Below are positions 8,953 through 16,565 of a stretch of 57,973 bases of DNA, piece after piece (the stretch's first letter is position 1; every line of letters begins with the position of its first letter). Position numbers and translations under genes: made by a program. The stretch is from the NCBI RefSeq assembly GCF_002252445.1, contig NZ_NNRJ01000076.1, positions 1 to 57,973 of the forward strand, written 5' to 3'. The DNA comes from Brucella thiophenivorans. GTDB taxonomy: Bacteria; Pseudomonadota; Alphaproteobacteria; Rhizobiales; Rhizobiaceae. The notes under the pieces are model-generated. The model ran no database searches, was not told where the DNA came from, and worked only from the letters and a program-made list of their open reading frames with translations.

Positions 8953-9486
8953 ATGAAGTTCAAAGCGCTCGCGCTTCTCTCGCTAGTCGGGTTGGTAGGT
9001 TGTGCCGCTTACGGTGTAGCGCCAACACAAAGTCCAGCGATTACGCCTGTTCAGAATTTCGACGCAAATCGTTATCTTGGCAAATGGTATGAGCTAGGGC
9101 GAATTGAAAATAGCTTTGAACGTGGGATGTTCAAAACCACAGCGCAGTATTCATTGAACTCGGACGGATCAATTAAGGTTGTTAATAGCGGTTATGACCC
9201 TGCGAAGCAGAAATTTAGGGATGCCACTGGCAAGGCTAAATTCGTCGGAAGCCCAAATGTCGGCGCTTTAAAAGTTTCATTCTTCGGGCCGTTTTATGGC
9301 GGCTACAATGTTGTGGCTCTTGATGACCAGTATCAATGGGCAATCGTTGTCGGGCCGAATCCCAACAAATATTTTTGGGTTCTCTCACGTCAGCCGAAGC
9401 TTACGAAGCGACTTAAAGACAAAGCGCTTTCAGTCGCAAAAGGTCTCAATGTTGATGCGGCTAAAATTATATGGGTTCAACAATAA
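8953..9486 (+). CDS. blc: Outer-membrane lipoprotein lipocalin Blc
   Basis: This 177-residue protein is of normal size for bacterial lipocalins. It begins with a lipoprotein signal (LLSLVGLVGC, lipobox Cys at residue 17), so the mature protein is lipid-anchored. The lipocalin GxW signature is present (YLGKWYELGRIENSFERG), as are the later motif WAIVVGPNPNKYFWVLSRQP and a Lys-rich C-terminal helix. Blc proteins bind fatty acids or lysophospholipids and are often induced under envelope stress or in stationary phase. AGGAAG lies 8 nt before the ATG. The gene stands alone between small stress-type genes. Confidence 0.93.
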   Translation: MKFKALALLSLVGLVGCAAYGVAPTQSPAITPVQNFDANRYLGKWYELGRIENSFERGMFKTTAQYSLNSDGSIKVVNSGYDPAKQKFRDATGKAKFVGSPNVGALKVSFFGPFYGGYNVVALDDQYQWAIVVGPNPNKYFWVLSRQPKLTKRLKDKALSVAKGLNVDAAKIIWVQQ

Positions 9487-9529
9487 TGCCGACTAACGCG
9501 GCTGGCTTAAGAAGTGATAATTAGATTTT

Positions 9530-9733
9530 TCAATTCGCCCAATCGGGGATAATGCCATTTTTGCCCATAATGCCGTAATAGCCGCCAGTGTTGATAAACC
9601 AGACGGTGAATAGTGCACATAGCACTAAAAATATACTCAAGGAGATTGAAAACCGCGTCTTTCGTGGCTTTCGCCTCATCATGAGATATACGCCAGCGCC
9701 AACCGCCGCAGATCCGATATAGGCTGCAATCAT
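9530..9733 (-). CDS. Small membrane protein (67 aa)
   Basis: Two hydrophobic helices (IAAYIGSAAVGAGVYLM and SLSIFLVLCALFTVWFI) are separated by a basic RRKPRKTR loop, giving a likely two-span inner-membrane protein. GGAG lies 7 nt upstream of the ATG. No family is recognised. It is convergent with blc. Confidence 0.55.
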   Translation of the reverse strand: MIAAYIGSAAVGAGVYLMMRRKPRKTRFSISLSIFLVLCALFTVWFINTGGYYGIMGKNGIIPDWAN

Positions 9734-9847
9734 ACAAAACTCCGCTACCGTAAATATGAAAAAAGGCAGGCGTTACGAAGCCTACCTCGATTTCGTGTCT
9801 CGCAACTTGGGATATGAAAGCTTCGCTTATGGAGCAACCGACGTCAG

Positions 9848-9988
9848 CTACTTTTTTTGCTTCTCGGCGTCTTTGATCTGGGTTGCGAAGCGTCCGGCTA
9901 CTGGGCTGGATGACTTATCAGTCGAAGCTGACTTATCCTTCTTAGGTTTGCGTACTTCGCGATTACTGCGTACTTGGCCTTTTGCCAT
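9848..9988 (-). CDS. Very basic 46-residue protein (MAKGQ type)
   Basis: The frame runs from ATG at 9988 to TAG at 9850-9848. The product starts MAKGQVRSNREVRKPKKDKS and ends EKQKK, almost all Lys, Arg, Ser and Asp. Short proteins with the same MAKGQ(V/M)RS start followed by KKPKKDK are, in my recollection, widespread in rhizobial genomes. The charge suggests nucleic-acid or ribosome association, but no function is known. The ribosome-binding site is weak (GAAAG). Confidence 0.6.
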   Translation of the reverse strand: MAKGQVRSNREVRKPKKDKSASTDKSSSPVAGRFATQIKDAEKQKK

Positions 9989-10274
9989 GATAGAAACTTT
10001 CTTGCCTATGAGCGGAAGGTTCCGGAAATGTACAGAGGTCTGTTCAGTTCGTTTTGCTCATAATATTTACCCTATCACTAATATCGACAAACGGCGCATG
10101 AAATCCTCGCCATCTGGCAAATGCTAAGCGCTGAACAGAGAAACTATCCACACAGTCAGTTAGCGCAGATGTTCCCGCAACTGCTGACACATAGAGTTCA
10201 GAAACATGCGGCATAAGAGAGCGGACTACGGGCCGCTTCTCTCTGCAAATTGGTATTGCTAGGAGTTTGGGGTA

Positions 10275-10670
10275 TCAATCGTATTGCTGACTTGTTCCAT
10301 CGCTAAAAATGGCGCTGCGAGAGCAAACATAGGCGCGCATGCTGTCTTTCTGCATATGATCAACAGCCTCATCCGGTATTATTGTATCGATAGTGATGAA
10401 CGTTTCTTTTGGCTTTATGAGCAGATGTTTATTGATGAATGATGAGAATAGAAGGTTGCCCAATCTGTCTTCAATAATCACTGACGCATCCAGAGATTTT
10501 ATAGTTTTTTTCGATTTTGAAATTAACTGGAAAAGAAATTGTTGTGTTTGTGGCTTATCGGCGTTGATCGACCAATCTGAAATCTGAACCAGAGTGGTAT
10601 TGCATGCTGACGCATTCCCCAGACTTCCACAAAGCGCCAAACAGGTAGGAATCAAAAAAGCCAGCTTCAT
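10275..10670 (-). CDS. Secreted hypothetical protein (131 aa)
   Basis: The start at 10670 follows GGAGAG at good spacing. The N-terminus is a Sec signal peptide (MKLAFLIPTCLALCGSLGNA, cleavage near ASA-C). The mature part, about 110 residues, contains two Cys and beta-rich sequence reminiscent of small periplasmic immunoglobulin-like proteins. No family was recognised. It stands alone on the minus strand. Confidence 0.6.
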   Translation of the reverse strand: MKLAFLIPTCLALCGSLGNASACNTTLVQISDWSINADKPQTQQFLFQLISKSKKTIKSLDASVIIEDRLGNLLFSSFINKHLLIKPKETFITIDTIIPDEAVDHMQKDSMRAYVCSRSAIFSDGTSQQYD

Positions 10671-10761
10671 AAGTCTCTCCAAATTGGCGAGAACTTAAAT
10701 GAATATTGGCTCTAATCGGTATCCCTATGAATGAGGGGTGGACAGATGCTGCCCGTCATTA

Positions 10762-11058
10762 CTATGCAGCTTCAAGCTCGCGAATTGCTGCTCGATCATT
10801 CTCAATAGCGAGGGTTTCAATCTTGAGGTCAAAGCTTGCCTGCATGTTCATCCAGAACTCCGGCGTGGTGCGAAAGAACTTTGCAAGGCGCAATGCGGTG
10901 TCTGGCGTAATAGCGGTCTGCTCCTTTGATAAGCGCTCTATACGAGTGCGAGGCACATTCAACTGCTTGGCAATCGCACCGGCACTCATATGGAGCGGGG
11001 CAAGATACTCTTCGCGAAGGATTTCGCCGGGATGCACGGGAGGCAGTATGCAGGTCAT
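10762..11058 (-). CDS. higA: HigA-type antitoxin, orphan
   Basis: The 98-residue protein matches the HigA/VapI family: PPVHPGEILREEYLAPLHMS, then a helix-turn-helix (AGAIAKQLNVPRTRIERLSK) and the characteristic ALRLAKFFRTTPEFWMNMQ. Such proteins bind and neutralise a RelE-family HigB nuclease and repress their own operon. The start at 11058 has GGGA 8 nt upstream. No higB is found on either side; the upstream sequence (11059-11210) encodes no RelE-like protein. It may be a relic, or a regulator recruited to another role. Confidence 0.85.
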   Translation of the reverse strand: MTCILPPVHPGEILREEYLAPLHMSAGAIAKQLNVPRTRIERLSKEQTAITPDTALRLAKFFRTTPEFWMNMQASFDLKIETLAIENDRAAIRELEAA

Positions 11059-11210
11059 GGCTTTTCCCTTTTGAACGACAATCGACGGTCTTTCATCAAT
11101 ATGATGATGCCAGCATCCCAGAAGTTCGGGCAGTAGATCGGTGTTGATCCTCGAATCATTGTTGCGCAGGCCGCGCATGAAACAGAGTGGGTATGTGTCT
11201 CAGCAATCAA

Positions 11211-11351
11211 ATGCGTACCCAGTTGTTGTTAATGACGTCGGCGCAAACTTCAACTGATTCTGATCAGCGGAAGATCGATCGCACAATCGTTCGAGGCTGT
11301 GCCGGTGGCGTCTGGTCGAAAGACGAATGCGCAAAGCATGATGAGAAATAA
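11211..11351 (+). CDS. Short phage-type protein (46 aa), possibly truncated
   Basis: The frame reads MRTQLLLMTSAQ, then QRKIDRTIVRGCAGGVWSKD and ends AKHDEK. The second half resembles a small Cys-containing protein found in rhizobial prophage lysis regions. The start has only a weak ribosome-binding site and no clear signal peptide, so the 5' part may be lost. It is followed 14 bp later by another phage-like gene. Confidence 0.45.
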   Translation: MRTQLLLMTSAQTSTDSDQRKIDRTIVRGCAGGVWSKDECAKHDEK

Positions 11352-11365
11352 GGGGGCTGCTGGCG

Positions 11366-11783
11366 ATGACGGTGCCGAAATTCGAATGGTCGTTCAACTT
11401 CAACACGGCTTTGCAGATATTCACCTTCGGGGGATTTGGTTGCGGGCTGGATTTACATATGGGCCAATACCGAGCGGGATATTGATGAGCTTCAGGCGTG
11501 GAAGGTTTCACATGAGCTTTTGCACAACGAGCGCCTTGCAGACGTGAAGGCAATTGAAGCCCGACAGGATGAGCGCGTGAAAGGTATTGAGGCCGATGTG
11601 CGTAAGCTATTCAGCGCATCAGACAATCTTGCCTATCGAGTTACAGCAAACGAACAGGCCACTTCAAATACCTCTCACACCGTCAGCAAGATACAGGACA
11701 CGCTTGCGCAACTCGGCGGTGATATGCGTCTTGTTATGAAGATATTGCAGAGGATTGAAGCGGCGCAGAAGAAGGGGCATTGA
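11366..11783 (+). pseudogene. Frameshifted phage membrane/coiled-coil protein
   Basis: The ATG at 11366, preceded by AAGGGGGC, opens MTVPKFEWSFNFNTALQIF followed by FGGF. The sequence then continues naturally in another frame (VAGWIYIWANTERDIDELQ) to the stop at 11783. One extra base near 11437-11439 explains the shift; unshifted, the first frame stops after 39 residues. Restored, it would be about 139 residues with one N-terminal membrane helix and a long coiled coil, like phage lysis or tail-accessory proteins. The lesion may be real decay or a sequencing error. Confidence 0.55.
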
Positions 11784-11807
11784 TGGATAAAAAGGTGAGG
11801 GGAAGGA

Positions 11808-11882
11808 ATGGGATTATATAATCAAATCAATGCAATTTTTGGGCGTTCGGTGACGGGCTTTGTAGTCGACGATTTAGCCTAA
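11808..11882 (+). CDS. 24-codon frame, probable truncated phage gene start
   Basis: An ATG with GAGGGGAAGG just upstream reads MGLYNQINAIFGRSVTGF and stops six codons later. The strong ribosome-binding site and position after the phage pseudogene suggest the first codons of a gene cut at an excision or integration boundary about 45 bp before tRNA-Val. Confidence 0.3.
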   Translation: MGLYNQINAIFGRSVTGFVVDDLA

Positions 11883-11927
11883 AGAATTGTTAATACAGTA
11901 TAATTCATAACTATTTTAGAGATCGAA

Positions 11928-12002
11928 TGGTGGGCGTAACAGGGATTGAACCTGTGACCCCTACAATGTCAATGTAGTGCTCTCCCGCTGAGCTATACGC
12001 CC
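11928..12002 (-). tRNA. tRNA-Val (GAC)
   Basis: On the minus strand the sequence folds as a canonical tRNA. The 7-bp acceptor pairs GGGCGTA with TACGCCC, the D arm contains AGCTCAGCGGGAGAGC, and the anticodon stem CTACA/TGTAG encloses loop TTGACAT, giving anticodon GAC (valine). The T arm is ACAGGTTCAATCCCTGT, with discriminator A and an encoded CCA. Phage-like fragments lie just past its 3' end, a usual integrase target. Confidence 0.97.
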
Positions 12003-12115
12003 ATTCGATGTGGCGCATACACCATATCGCGTTGCGCCCGTCAATGCCCTTATTTGAAGTTTTTTATTCTTTTTGTTGAAGAGCTTATCAAAAGCCCGGA
12101 AAGGTGCTGGTCGCC

Positions 12116-12478
12116 TCAGGCGGCGATCAGCATTTTCTCTATTTCGTTCACAAGATCGCGCAGATGGAATGGCTTGGAAAGCACTTTTGCATCGCGTGGG
12201 GCGTCCGAATCGGGATTCAATGCAACGGCTGCAAAGCCCGTTATGAACATTATTTTGAGATCGGGGTCGATTTCGGTTGCGCGGCGCGCCAGCTCGATAC
12301 CATCCATTTCCGGCATGACAATATCGGTGAGCAGAAGTGAAAAAGGTTCTTCGCGCAGTCGCTCGTAAGCGCTTGCGCCATTGTCGAAATGGGTGACGTG
12401 ATAGCCCGCTTTTTCCAGAGCCTTCACGAGAAAGCGACGCATATCGTTGTCGTCTTCAGCTAGCAGAATTCTTTTCAT
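12116..12478 (-). CDS. cpdR: Single-domain response regulator CpdR
   Basis: This 120-residue receiver domain has no output domain. It has the acidic pocket EDD at residues 8-10, phospho-acceptor Asp52 (LLLTDIVMPEMDG), and Lys102 in LSKPF. Length and sequence match alphaproteobacterial CpdR, whose unphosphorylated form primes ClpXP for degradation of cell-cycle proteins and is controlled by the CckA-ChpT relay. The C-terminus ends in Ala-Ala, fitting a ClpX-recognised tail, as known for CpdR itself. It is divergent from the amidohydrolase gene. Confidence 0.92.
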   Translation of the reverse strand: MKRILLAEDDNDMRRFLVKALEKAGYHVTHFDNGASAYERLREEPFSLLLTDIVMPEMDGIELARRATEIDPDLKIMFITGFAAVALNPDSDAPRDAKVLSKPFHLRDLVNEIEKMLIAA

Positions 12479-12750
12479 TGGTCCGTCCGAATTTCGTGTC
12501 GTCCGTTCGCGAGGTGCAGCGAAGATAACGACTCATTTTGCACACTAGAAAACGCTTTTTTGGTAAATATGAAATGAACGCTCGCGCAAATGTTAATTGT
12601 TATGGCCACTGTTTGGCAACATGCTGTTGTATGTTACAGCTTTGCATGATTTGGGAGGCTCGCCAATAGGAGTAAGGGCGGTCTTTTAAAATTTGGATAT
12701 TGCATTGCGGCAGACTCAAATAAGGTGCTGCTTTTGAAGCAAATCTGCAC

Positions 12751-12767
12751 TGTGACGGGCCGTCACA
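12751..12767. promoter_or_regulatory. Perfect palindrome TGTGACGGGCCGTCACA
   Basis: Eight-base arms flank a single central base, 23 bp before the ATG at 12791. It resembles a CRP/FNR-family site (TGTGA, TCACA) but with 7 instead of 6 bases between half-sites. It could be a repressor operator for the amidohydrolase gene. The rest of the 312-bp gap back to cpdR shows no other clear element. Confidence 0.4.
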
Positions 12768-12790
12768 ATATAATCGAGACGGGTTGAAGT

Positions 12791-13681
12791 ATGAGTTTGG
12801 AACGTGATTTTCATCTGATGCCCCCTTTTGAGGTTTGCGCACCGGCGCAGCAGCGTATTCCTTTTGTTTTCAATTCGCCCCATAGCGGTCGCGCCTATCC
12901 AAAGTCGTTTCTTGCGGAAGCACGCCTTGATCCGCTCGCCATTCGCTATTCGGAAGATTGCTATGTGGATGAGCTTTTTGCATCTGTGCCGCGCTTAGGC
13001 GCGCCGTTGCTCAAAGCGCATTTCCCGCGCGCATTTCTTGATGTGAACCGCGAGCCCTACGAGCTTGATCCACGCATGTTTATTGAGCCGCTGCCGCCGT
13101 TTATAAACAGCCAGTCTGCGCGAGTTGCAGGTGGTTTGGGAACTGTGCCGCGTCTGGTTGGCGAGGGGCAGACGATATATTCGGGTCGCATATCGTTGCA
13201 GGAAGCATTTTATCGTATCGAAGACCTTTATAAGCCCTACCATCGTGCACTTGATGATCTGCTGAAATCGACCCATGAGCGTTTTGGCTATTCGGTTCTG
13301 ATCGATTGTCACTCTATGCCAGGTGGAACGCGTTCGGGTGAACTGAGCGGTCGCCCGGATTTCATCATCGGTGATCGTTTTGGCCGTTCATGCAGTGAGC
13401 AGTTGACGCAGGCGGCAATTGAGCTTCTTCAAGGGCTCGGTTATACGGTCGCGCATAACAAGCCCTATGCTGGTGGCTTTATCACCGAGCATTATGGCAG
13501 GCCTGCCGCAGCCTGTTTTGCCTTGCAAATCGAAATCAACCGCAGTCTTTACATGAACGAGCAGAGCTTGCAGAAGCTGGTTGGTTTTGATGCGCTTTGT
13601 GCGGACCTCTATCAGTTCCTGAGCGATCTTACGTCCTTGCCGGATGAACTTCTGGTCGTGCCGCCGCTTGCAGCCGAATAG
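12791..13681 (+). CDS. N-formylglutamate amidohydrolase family protein
   Basis: The 296-residue protein matches the FGase family (PF05013): FNSPHSGRAYP near residue 28, the acidic SEDCYVDELF motif, and IDCHSMPGG around residue 170, which supply likely metal ligands. The family hydrolyses N-formyl-L-glutamate to formate and glutamate, the last step of one histidine-degradation route (HutG type). Here it is not beside hut genes, so its real substrate may be another N-acyl or formyl amino acid. It is monocistronic, with a palindromic operator candidate just upstream. Confidence 0.85.
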   Translation: MSLERDFHLMPPFEVCAPAQQRIPFVFNSPHSGRAYPKSFLAEARLDPLAIRYSEDCYVDELFASVPRLGAPLLKAHFPRAFLDVNREPYELDPRMFIEPLPPFINSQSARVAGGLGTVPRLVGEGQTIYSGRISLQEAFYRIEDLYKPYHRALDDLLKSTHERFGYSVLIDCHSMPGGTRSGELSGRPDFIIGDRFGRSCSEQLTQAAIELLQGLGYTVAHNKPYAGGFITEHYGRPAAACFALQIEINRSLYMNEQSLQKLVGFDALCADLYQFLSDLTSLPDELLVVPPLAAE

Positions 13682-13707
13682 AGCGGAAAAACCAAGCAAA
13701 ATCAGGA

Positions 13708-13793
13708 TAAAAAGAACCGCGCCTCAATAAAGAGAACGCGGTCAAAGACTAGGGAGGAAATGCCCCGAAAGGCACCGACAGGAAAACCTGTCT
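13708..13793 (-). ncRNA. mmgR: Candidate mmgR (suhB/alpha-r8 family) small RNA
   Basis: On the minus strand a candidate promoter TTGACC-N17-TAGCTT (13824-13829 and 13801-13806) precedes a structured segment. In order it holds a GACAGG-loop-CCTGTC hairpin, a second hairpin with loop TTTC, the single-stranded motif TTTCCTCCCT (13751-13760), and an ACCGCG/CGCGGT terminator stem followed by TTCTTTTT. The decamer UUUCCUCCCU is, as I recall, the conserved core of MmgR, which in Sinorhizobium limits polyhydroxybutyrate granules and whose Rfam name comes from nearby suhB. Here an IMPase-family gene lies 140 bp away. The 5' end is estimated. Confidence 0.75.
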
Positions 13794-13936
13794 GACGTTT
13801 AAGCTAAGCTTAAAAGCCTTTTGGGTCAAGGAATTACGCATAATTTTTGAGCTTAAAGATTGCCAGCTCAAAATATGTGCAATGTTGGTATGGATTGCAT
13901 AGGAATGCATCACTTTATGGAAACGGGAGATTGGGA

Positions 13937-14710
13937 TTGCTGATCGATAAGGCATTTTTTTCCGAAGTCGCTCGCGCTGCGGCCGCCGAAACCTTGCCAA
14001 GGTTTCGCCAGTTTAATGAGATCGATAACAAATACACGTCTGGTTTTGACCCGGTCACGGAGGCAGACCGTGCGGCAGAGCGTGCGATTCATGCGGTGAT
14101 CGGACGTGAGTTTCCAGAGCATGGTATTCTTGGTGAAGAATATGGGCCGGAAAATATTGACCGCAGCCATGTTTGGGTCATTGATCCCATCGATGGCACA
14201 CGCGCTTTCATTTCCGGTCTGCCTGTCTGGGGGACGCTTGTTGGGCTGACCGTCGATGGCGACGCGAAGGCCGGAATGATGTCACAGTCTTTTACGGGCG
14301 AGCTGTTCTATAGCGATGGCGAGGGTGCTTATCTGGCGCGCGATGGTGTTGAGCAGCGTTTATCCGTGCGCTCGCAGGCCAAGCTTGAAGATGCCACCAT
14401 GTTCACGACAACACCTTCGCTCTTCAAAGGCGAATTGCGGAAGGGTTTTGACAGTTTGGAAAACTCGGTGCGTTTGTCGCGCTATGGCGTCGATTGCTAT
14501 GCTTTCGCGATGCTTGCGGGCGGCTTTGCCGATATTGTTGTGGAAGCAGGCTTGCAACCCTATGACATCGTAGCACTTATTCCGATCATTGAGCAGGCAG
14601 GCGGGGTCGTAACGCAGCGCGATGGTGGGCCGGCAGAAAAGGGCGGCGACATTGTTGCTGCCGCATCCATAGAGTTGCATCAGGCAGCACTTGAGCTGAT
14701 TAACAGCTAA
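13937..14710 (+). CDS. hisN: Histidinol-phosphatase, IMPase family (HisN type)
   Basis: The protein has the metal-dependent IMPase fold signatures: DPVTEADRAAE, GEEYG, IDPIDGTRAFISGLPVWG (metal and phosphate site) and YDIVALIPIIEQAGG. The GLPVWG variant and the size, about 257 residues, fit alphaproteobacterial HisN histidinol-phosphate phosphatases better than true inositol monophosphatases, but substrate cannot be proven from sequence. The frame is open back to 13847; TTG at 13937 with GGGAGA upstream was chosen because the extra residues lack family resemblance. Its 3' end overlaps the convergent hydrolase gene by 4 bp. Confidence 0.82.
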   Translation: MLIDKAFFSEVARAAAAETLPRFRQFNEIDNKYTSGFDPVTEADRAAERAIHAVIGREFPEHGILGEEYGPENIDRSHVWVIDPIDGTRAFISGLPVWGTLVGLTVDGDAKAGMMSQSFTGELFYSDGEGAYLARDGVEQRLSVRSQAKLEDATMFTTTPSLFKGELRKGFDSLENSVRLSRYGVDCYAFAMLAGGFADIVVEAGLQPYDIVALIPIIEQAGGVVTQRDGGPAEKGGDIVAAASIELHQAALELINS

Positions 14711-15696
14711 TCTAATTGTTCAGGCTCTGTGCTGGCCGGTTGTGCGTCTGTTTCCGAAGTTCCGGGAATGAAGGCATCAAAAGCGGCCAGAGCCTGTTCG
14801 CGATAAAAGTCAGCTTCTTGCAGCAGTTCGTGGCGAGCGCCATCAATAACCACCAGCGAAATGTTGCGCGTGTTTGCTGCAAAACGCTCAATAGCAGCTG
14901 TTGAAACCACTTGATCTGCACCAGCTGCAATAATCAATACAGGCAATGCCGGTCCCTTATAAAAGTCCGGCTTGTTGATGAGCGACGCGGTTTCGAGTGC
15001 TCCTGCAATCCAGCGCACCGTCGGGCCGCCAAGCGCAAGATCGGCATTGTCACGTACAACTTCCATATTGCGCATGAAACGCGCGGGATCGCTGGTCAGT
15101 GGATTATTGGCAAAAGGCCGGTCAACCATTTTGCGGCCTGCCGCTGCATATAGCTTGCCAAAGCCGAACAGGCGCAGGGTGGTGGTGATGCGGCGCATTT
15201 TGTCGTCGCCTGATTGCAATGGCCTAAGCCCCATTAGTGGCGCACAAAGAACAACACGGGTAATGCGCGATGCGATTTTCGGGATCGATGCATAGGCAAT
15301 CAATGCACCCGCTGAATGCGCCAGAACATAAAAGGGCGGCGGGCAGTCGGGTAACACAATGTCAGTGAGAAACTGATTTAGATCGTCCGTGTAATCGCTA
15401 AAGCGGCCAACATAACCACGAAAGCGATCTTTGAGAAGTCGGTGGGACCCACCTTGTCCGCGCCAGTCGAATGTCGCGACATTGAAGCCACGGCTTGTGA
15501 GATCTGATATGGTTTCGAAATACTTTTCGATAAATTCGTTGCGACCTTGCAGCAAAATGATCGTGCCACGCGATGGCCGGATTTGCGATTTTACCAGCGC
15601 ATAACGAAGGCTTTTACCATCCCGCGTTTCAAACATGCCAGATTGCGTTCCCATGGGTATGGGATTGGCGTTGGTCTCAAAAAGAAAGTCTGGCAT
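14707..15696 (-). CDS. Alpha/beta hydrolase, lysophospholipase PldB-like
   Basis: This is a 329-residue serine hydrolase. The nucleophile elbow is LAHSAGALIAY. FDWRGQGGSHR and LLQGRNEFIEKYFE are typical of lysophospholipase L2 and monoacylglycerol lipases, and the late motifs GADQVV and GARHELLQE carry the catalytic Asp and His. There is no convincing signal peptide when started at the ATG at 15696, so it is cytoplasmic or membrane-associated. The frame extends upstream to 15780 without homology. The likely substrate is a lysophospholipid or monoglyceride. Confidence 0.85.
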   Translation of the reverse strand: MPDFLFETNANPIPMGTQSGMFETRDGKSLRYALVKSQIRPSRGTIILLQGRNEFIEKYFETISDLTSRGFNVATFDWRGQGGSHRLLKDRFRGYVGRFSDYTDDLNQFLTDIVLPDCPPPFYVLAHSAGALIAYASIPKIASRITRVVLCAPLMGLRPLQSGDDKMRRITTTLRLFGFGKLYAAAGRKMVDRPFANNPLTSDPARFMRNMEVVRDNADLALGGPTVRWIAGALETASLINKPDFYKGPALPVLIIAAGADQVVSTAAIERFAANTRNISLVVIDGARHELLQEADFYREQALAAFDAFIPGTSETDAQPASTEPEQLD

Positions 15697-15753
15697 TTCA
15701 GAGATGTGCCCCGGTTGAATACTTTGTGCCACTATAATGGGATAAAGAATGAC

Positions 15754-15790
15754 AAAAAGTAACCGGAAGTTTGCAGGCAAACTTCCGGTT
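15754..15790 (-). terminator. Strong terminator after the 15891-16295 gene
   Basis: A perfect 13-bp stem (AACCGGAAGTTTG and its complement, 4-nt loop) is followed on the minus strand by a TTTTT run. A second hairpin, CAGCCTG with its complement, lies at about 15800-15830. Confidence 0.85.
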
Positions 15791-15845
15791 CAGAAAACAG
15801 CCTGTGTAAGGGACGTCACGCAGGCTGAACTGATCATTTTTTTTC

Positions 15846-15884
15846 GCGCATCCCACGAACCGCTTCACGCTTTTCGGGATGCGC
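15846..15884. repeat. REP-like palindromic unit
   Basis: Perfect 9-bp arms GCGCATCCC and GGGATGCGC enclose a core with AACCGCTTCACGCTTTTCG. It belongs to the same family as the units at 17202, 18852 and 36917, and the core matches the third gltB-upstream unit. Confidence 0.7.
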
Positions 15885-15890
15885 TAATTG

Positions 15891-16295
15891 TCACCAACCG
15901 CGTCCCGCGCGCCGCTCATCAATGATGCGACCGCTGAAAGCATCAACCACGACGATTACGCGGCGACCGTTTGGACGCGTGGCTTTCACAAAATAGGTGC
16001 CGCGATCACGGCGAATGTCGCCAACATCATACCCCCGCCGTTGAAGTGAACGCGCAACCTGGCGTGGGCCAAGCGTATCACGACGCTCATAACCGCCGCC
16101 CCAACCCGGTCCGTTATTAGGTCCATCCCAGCCCGGACGTGGCCCGCCGCGTGGTGGTGGTGGCATTGGCGGACGATAATCATCGTCGTAATACTGGGCC
16201 TGTATGAGCAGTCCATTATCGGCTGCATAGGACTTTGTCGCGACCCCGGTCGCGATGGTGGCAAGTGCGGCAAAAGCAAGAAGAGCTTTTTTCAT
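15891..16295 (-). CDS. Periplasmic protein with proline/glycine-rich linker and PepSY-like end
   Basis: The 134-residue product starts at 16295 after AAAGGATC. Its Sec signal peptide (MKKALLAFAALATIATG) is followed by a Pro/Gly/Arg-rich low-complexity linker (residues about 45-75). The C-terminal domain (RQVARSLQRRGYDVGDIRRD then VDAFSGRIIDERR) resembles PepSY-type small domains that occur in periplasmic proteins. Function unknown. It is terminated by a strong hairpin. Confidence 0.75.
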   Translation of the reverse strand: MKKALLAFAALATIATGVATKSYAADNGLLIQAQYYDDDYRPPMPPPPRGGPRPGWDGPNNGPGWGGGYERRDTLGPRQVARSLQRRGYDVGDIRRDRGTYFVKATRPNGRRVIVVVDAFSGRIIDERRAGRGW

Positions 16296-16532
16296 AACCG
16301 TGATCCTTTGATGAACCCGCCTCTCGGCAGGCATAGGGGCGATAGTATCCCCAAGCACCTGAACGCTCGCCGAAGATGGTGTTTATTTTGGGTTCATTGC
16401 GTGGCGAACGCCCCAATTTGTAGGCTCCAAATGATCAGGAGTTGTTACGGCAAGTGATAAGCCGTGTAAGCATATTGAGTTGGTTATAGGGCAGGGGTAA
16501 TCCGGTTTTCTGCATGATACGATAAAATTGGT

Positions 16533-16563
16533 CTTGAAATGAAAAAGCGCCATTCCCAATTAC
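16533..16563 (+). promoter_or_regulatory. Candidate RpoH (sigma-32) promoter of ibpA
   Basis: CTTGAA at 16533-16538 followed after 16 nt by CCCAATTA resembles the alphaproteobacterial heat-shock promoter form. It would give a leader of roughly 105 nt before the Hsp20 start. Confidence 0.45.
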
Positions 16564-16565
16564 GT

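Noticed and set aside
9756..10127. 123-codon plus-strand frame starting MKKGRRYEAY
   Set aside because: It is antisense to the better-supported 46-residue basic protein gene and shows no domain or coding character.
11059..11210. HigB toxin gene upstream of higA
   Set aside because: All frames were checked for RelE-like sequence; none was found. The upstream extension of the higA frame is not homologous to any HigA or HigB.
12479..12750. CtrA binding sites upstream of cpdR
   Set aside because: Only an isolated TTAACAT-like half-site is visible; it is too weak to claim.
13937..14710. Inositol monophosphatase (suhB) identity for this gene
   Set aside because: The signature is shared by the whole IMPase family; the GLPVWG variant fits HisN-type histidinol phosphatases better, so suhB was not used as symbol.
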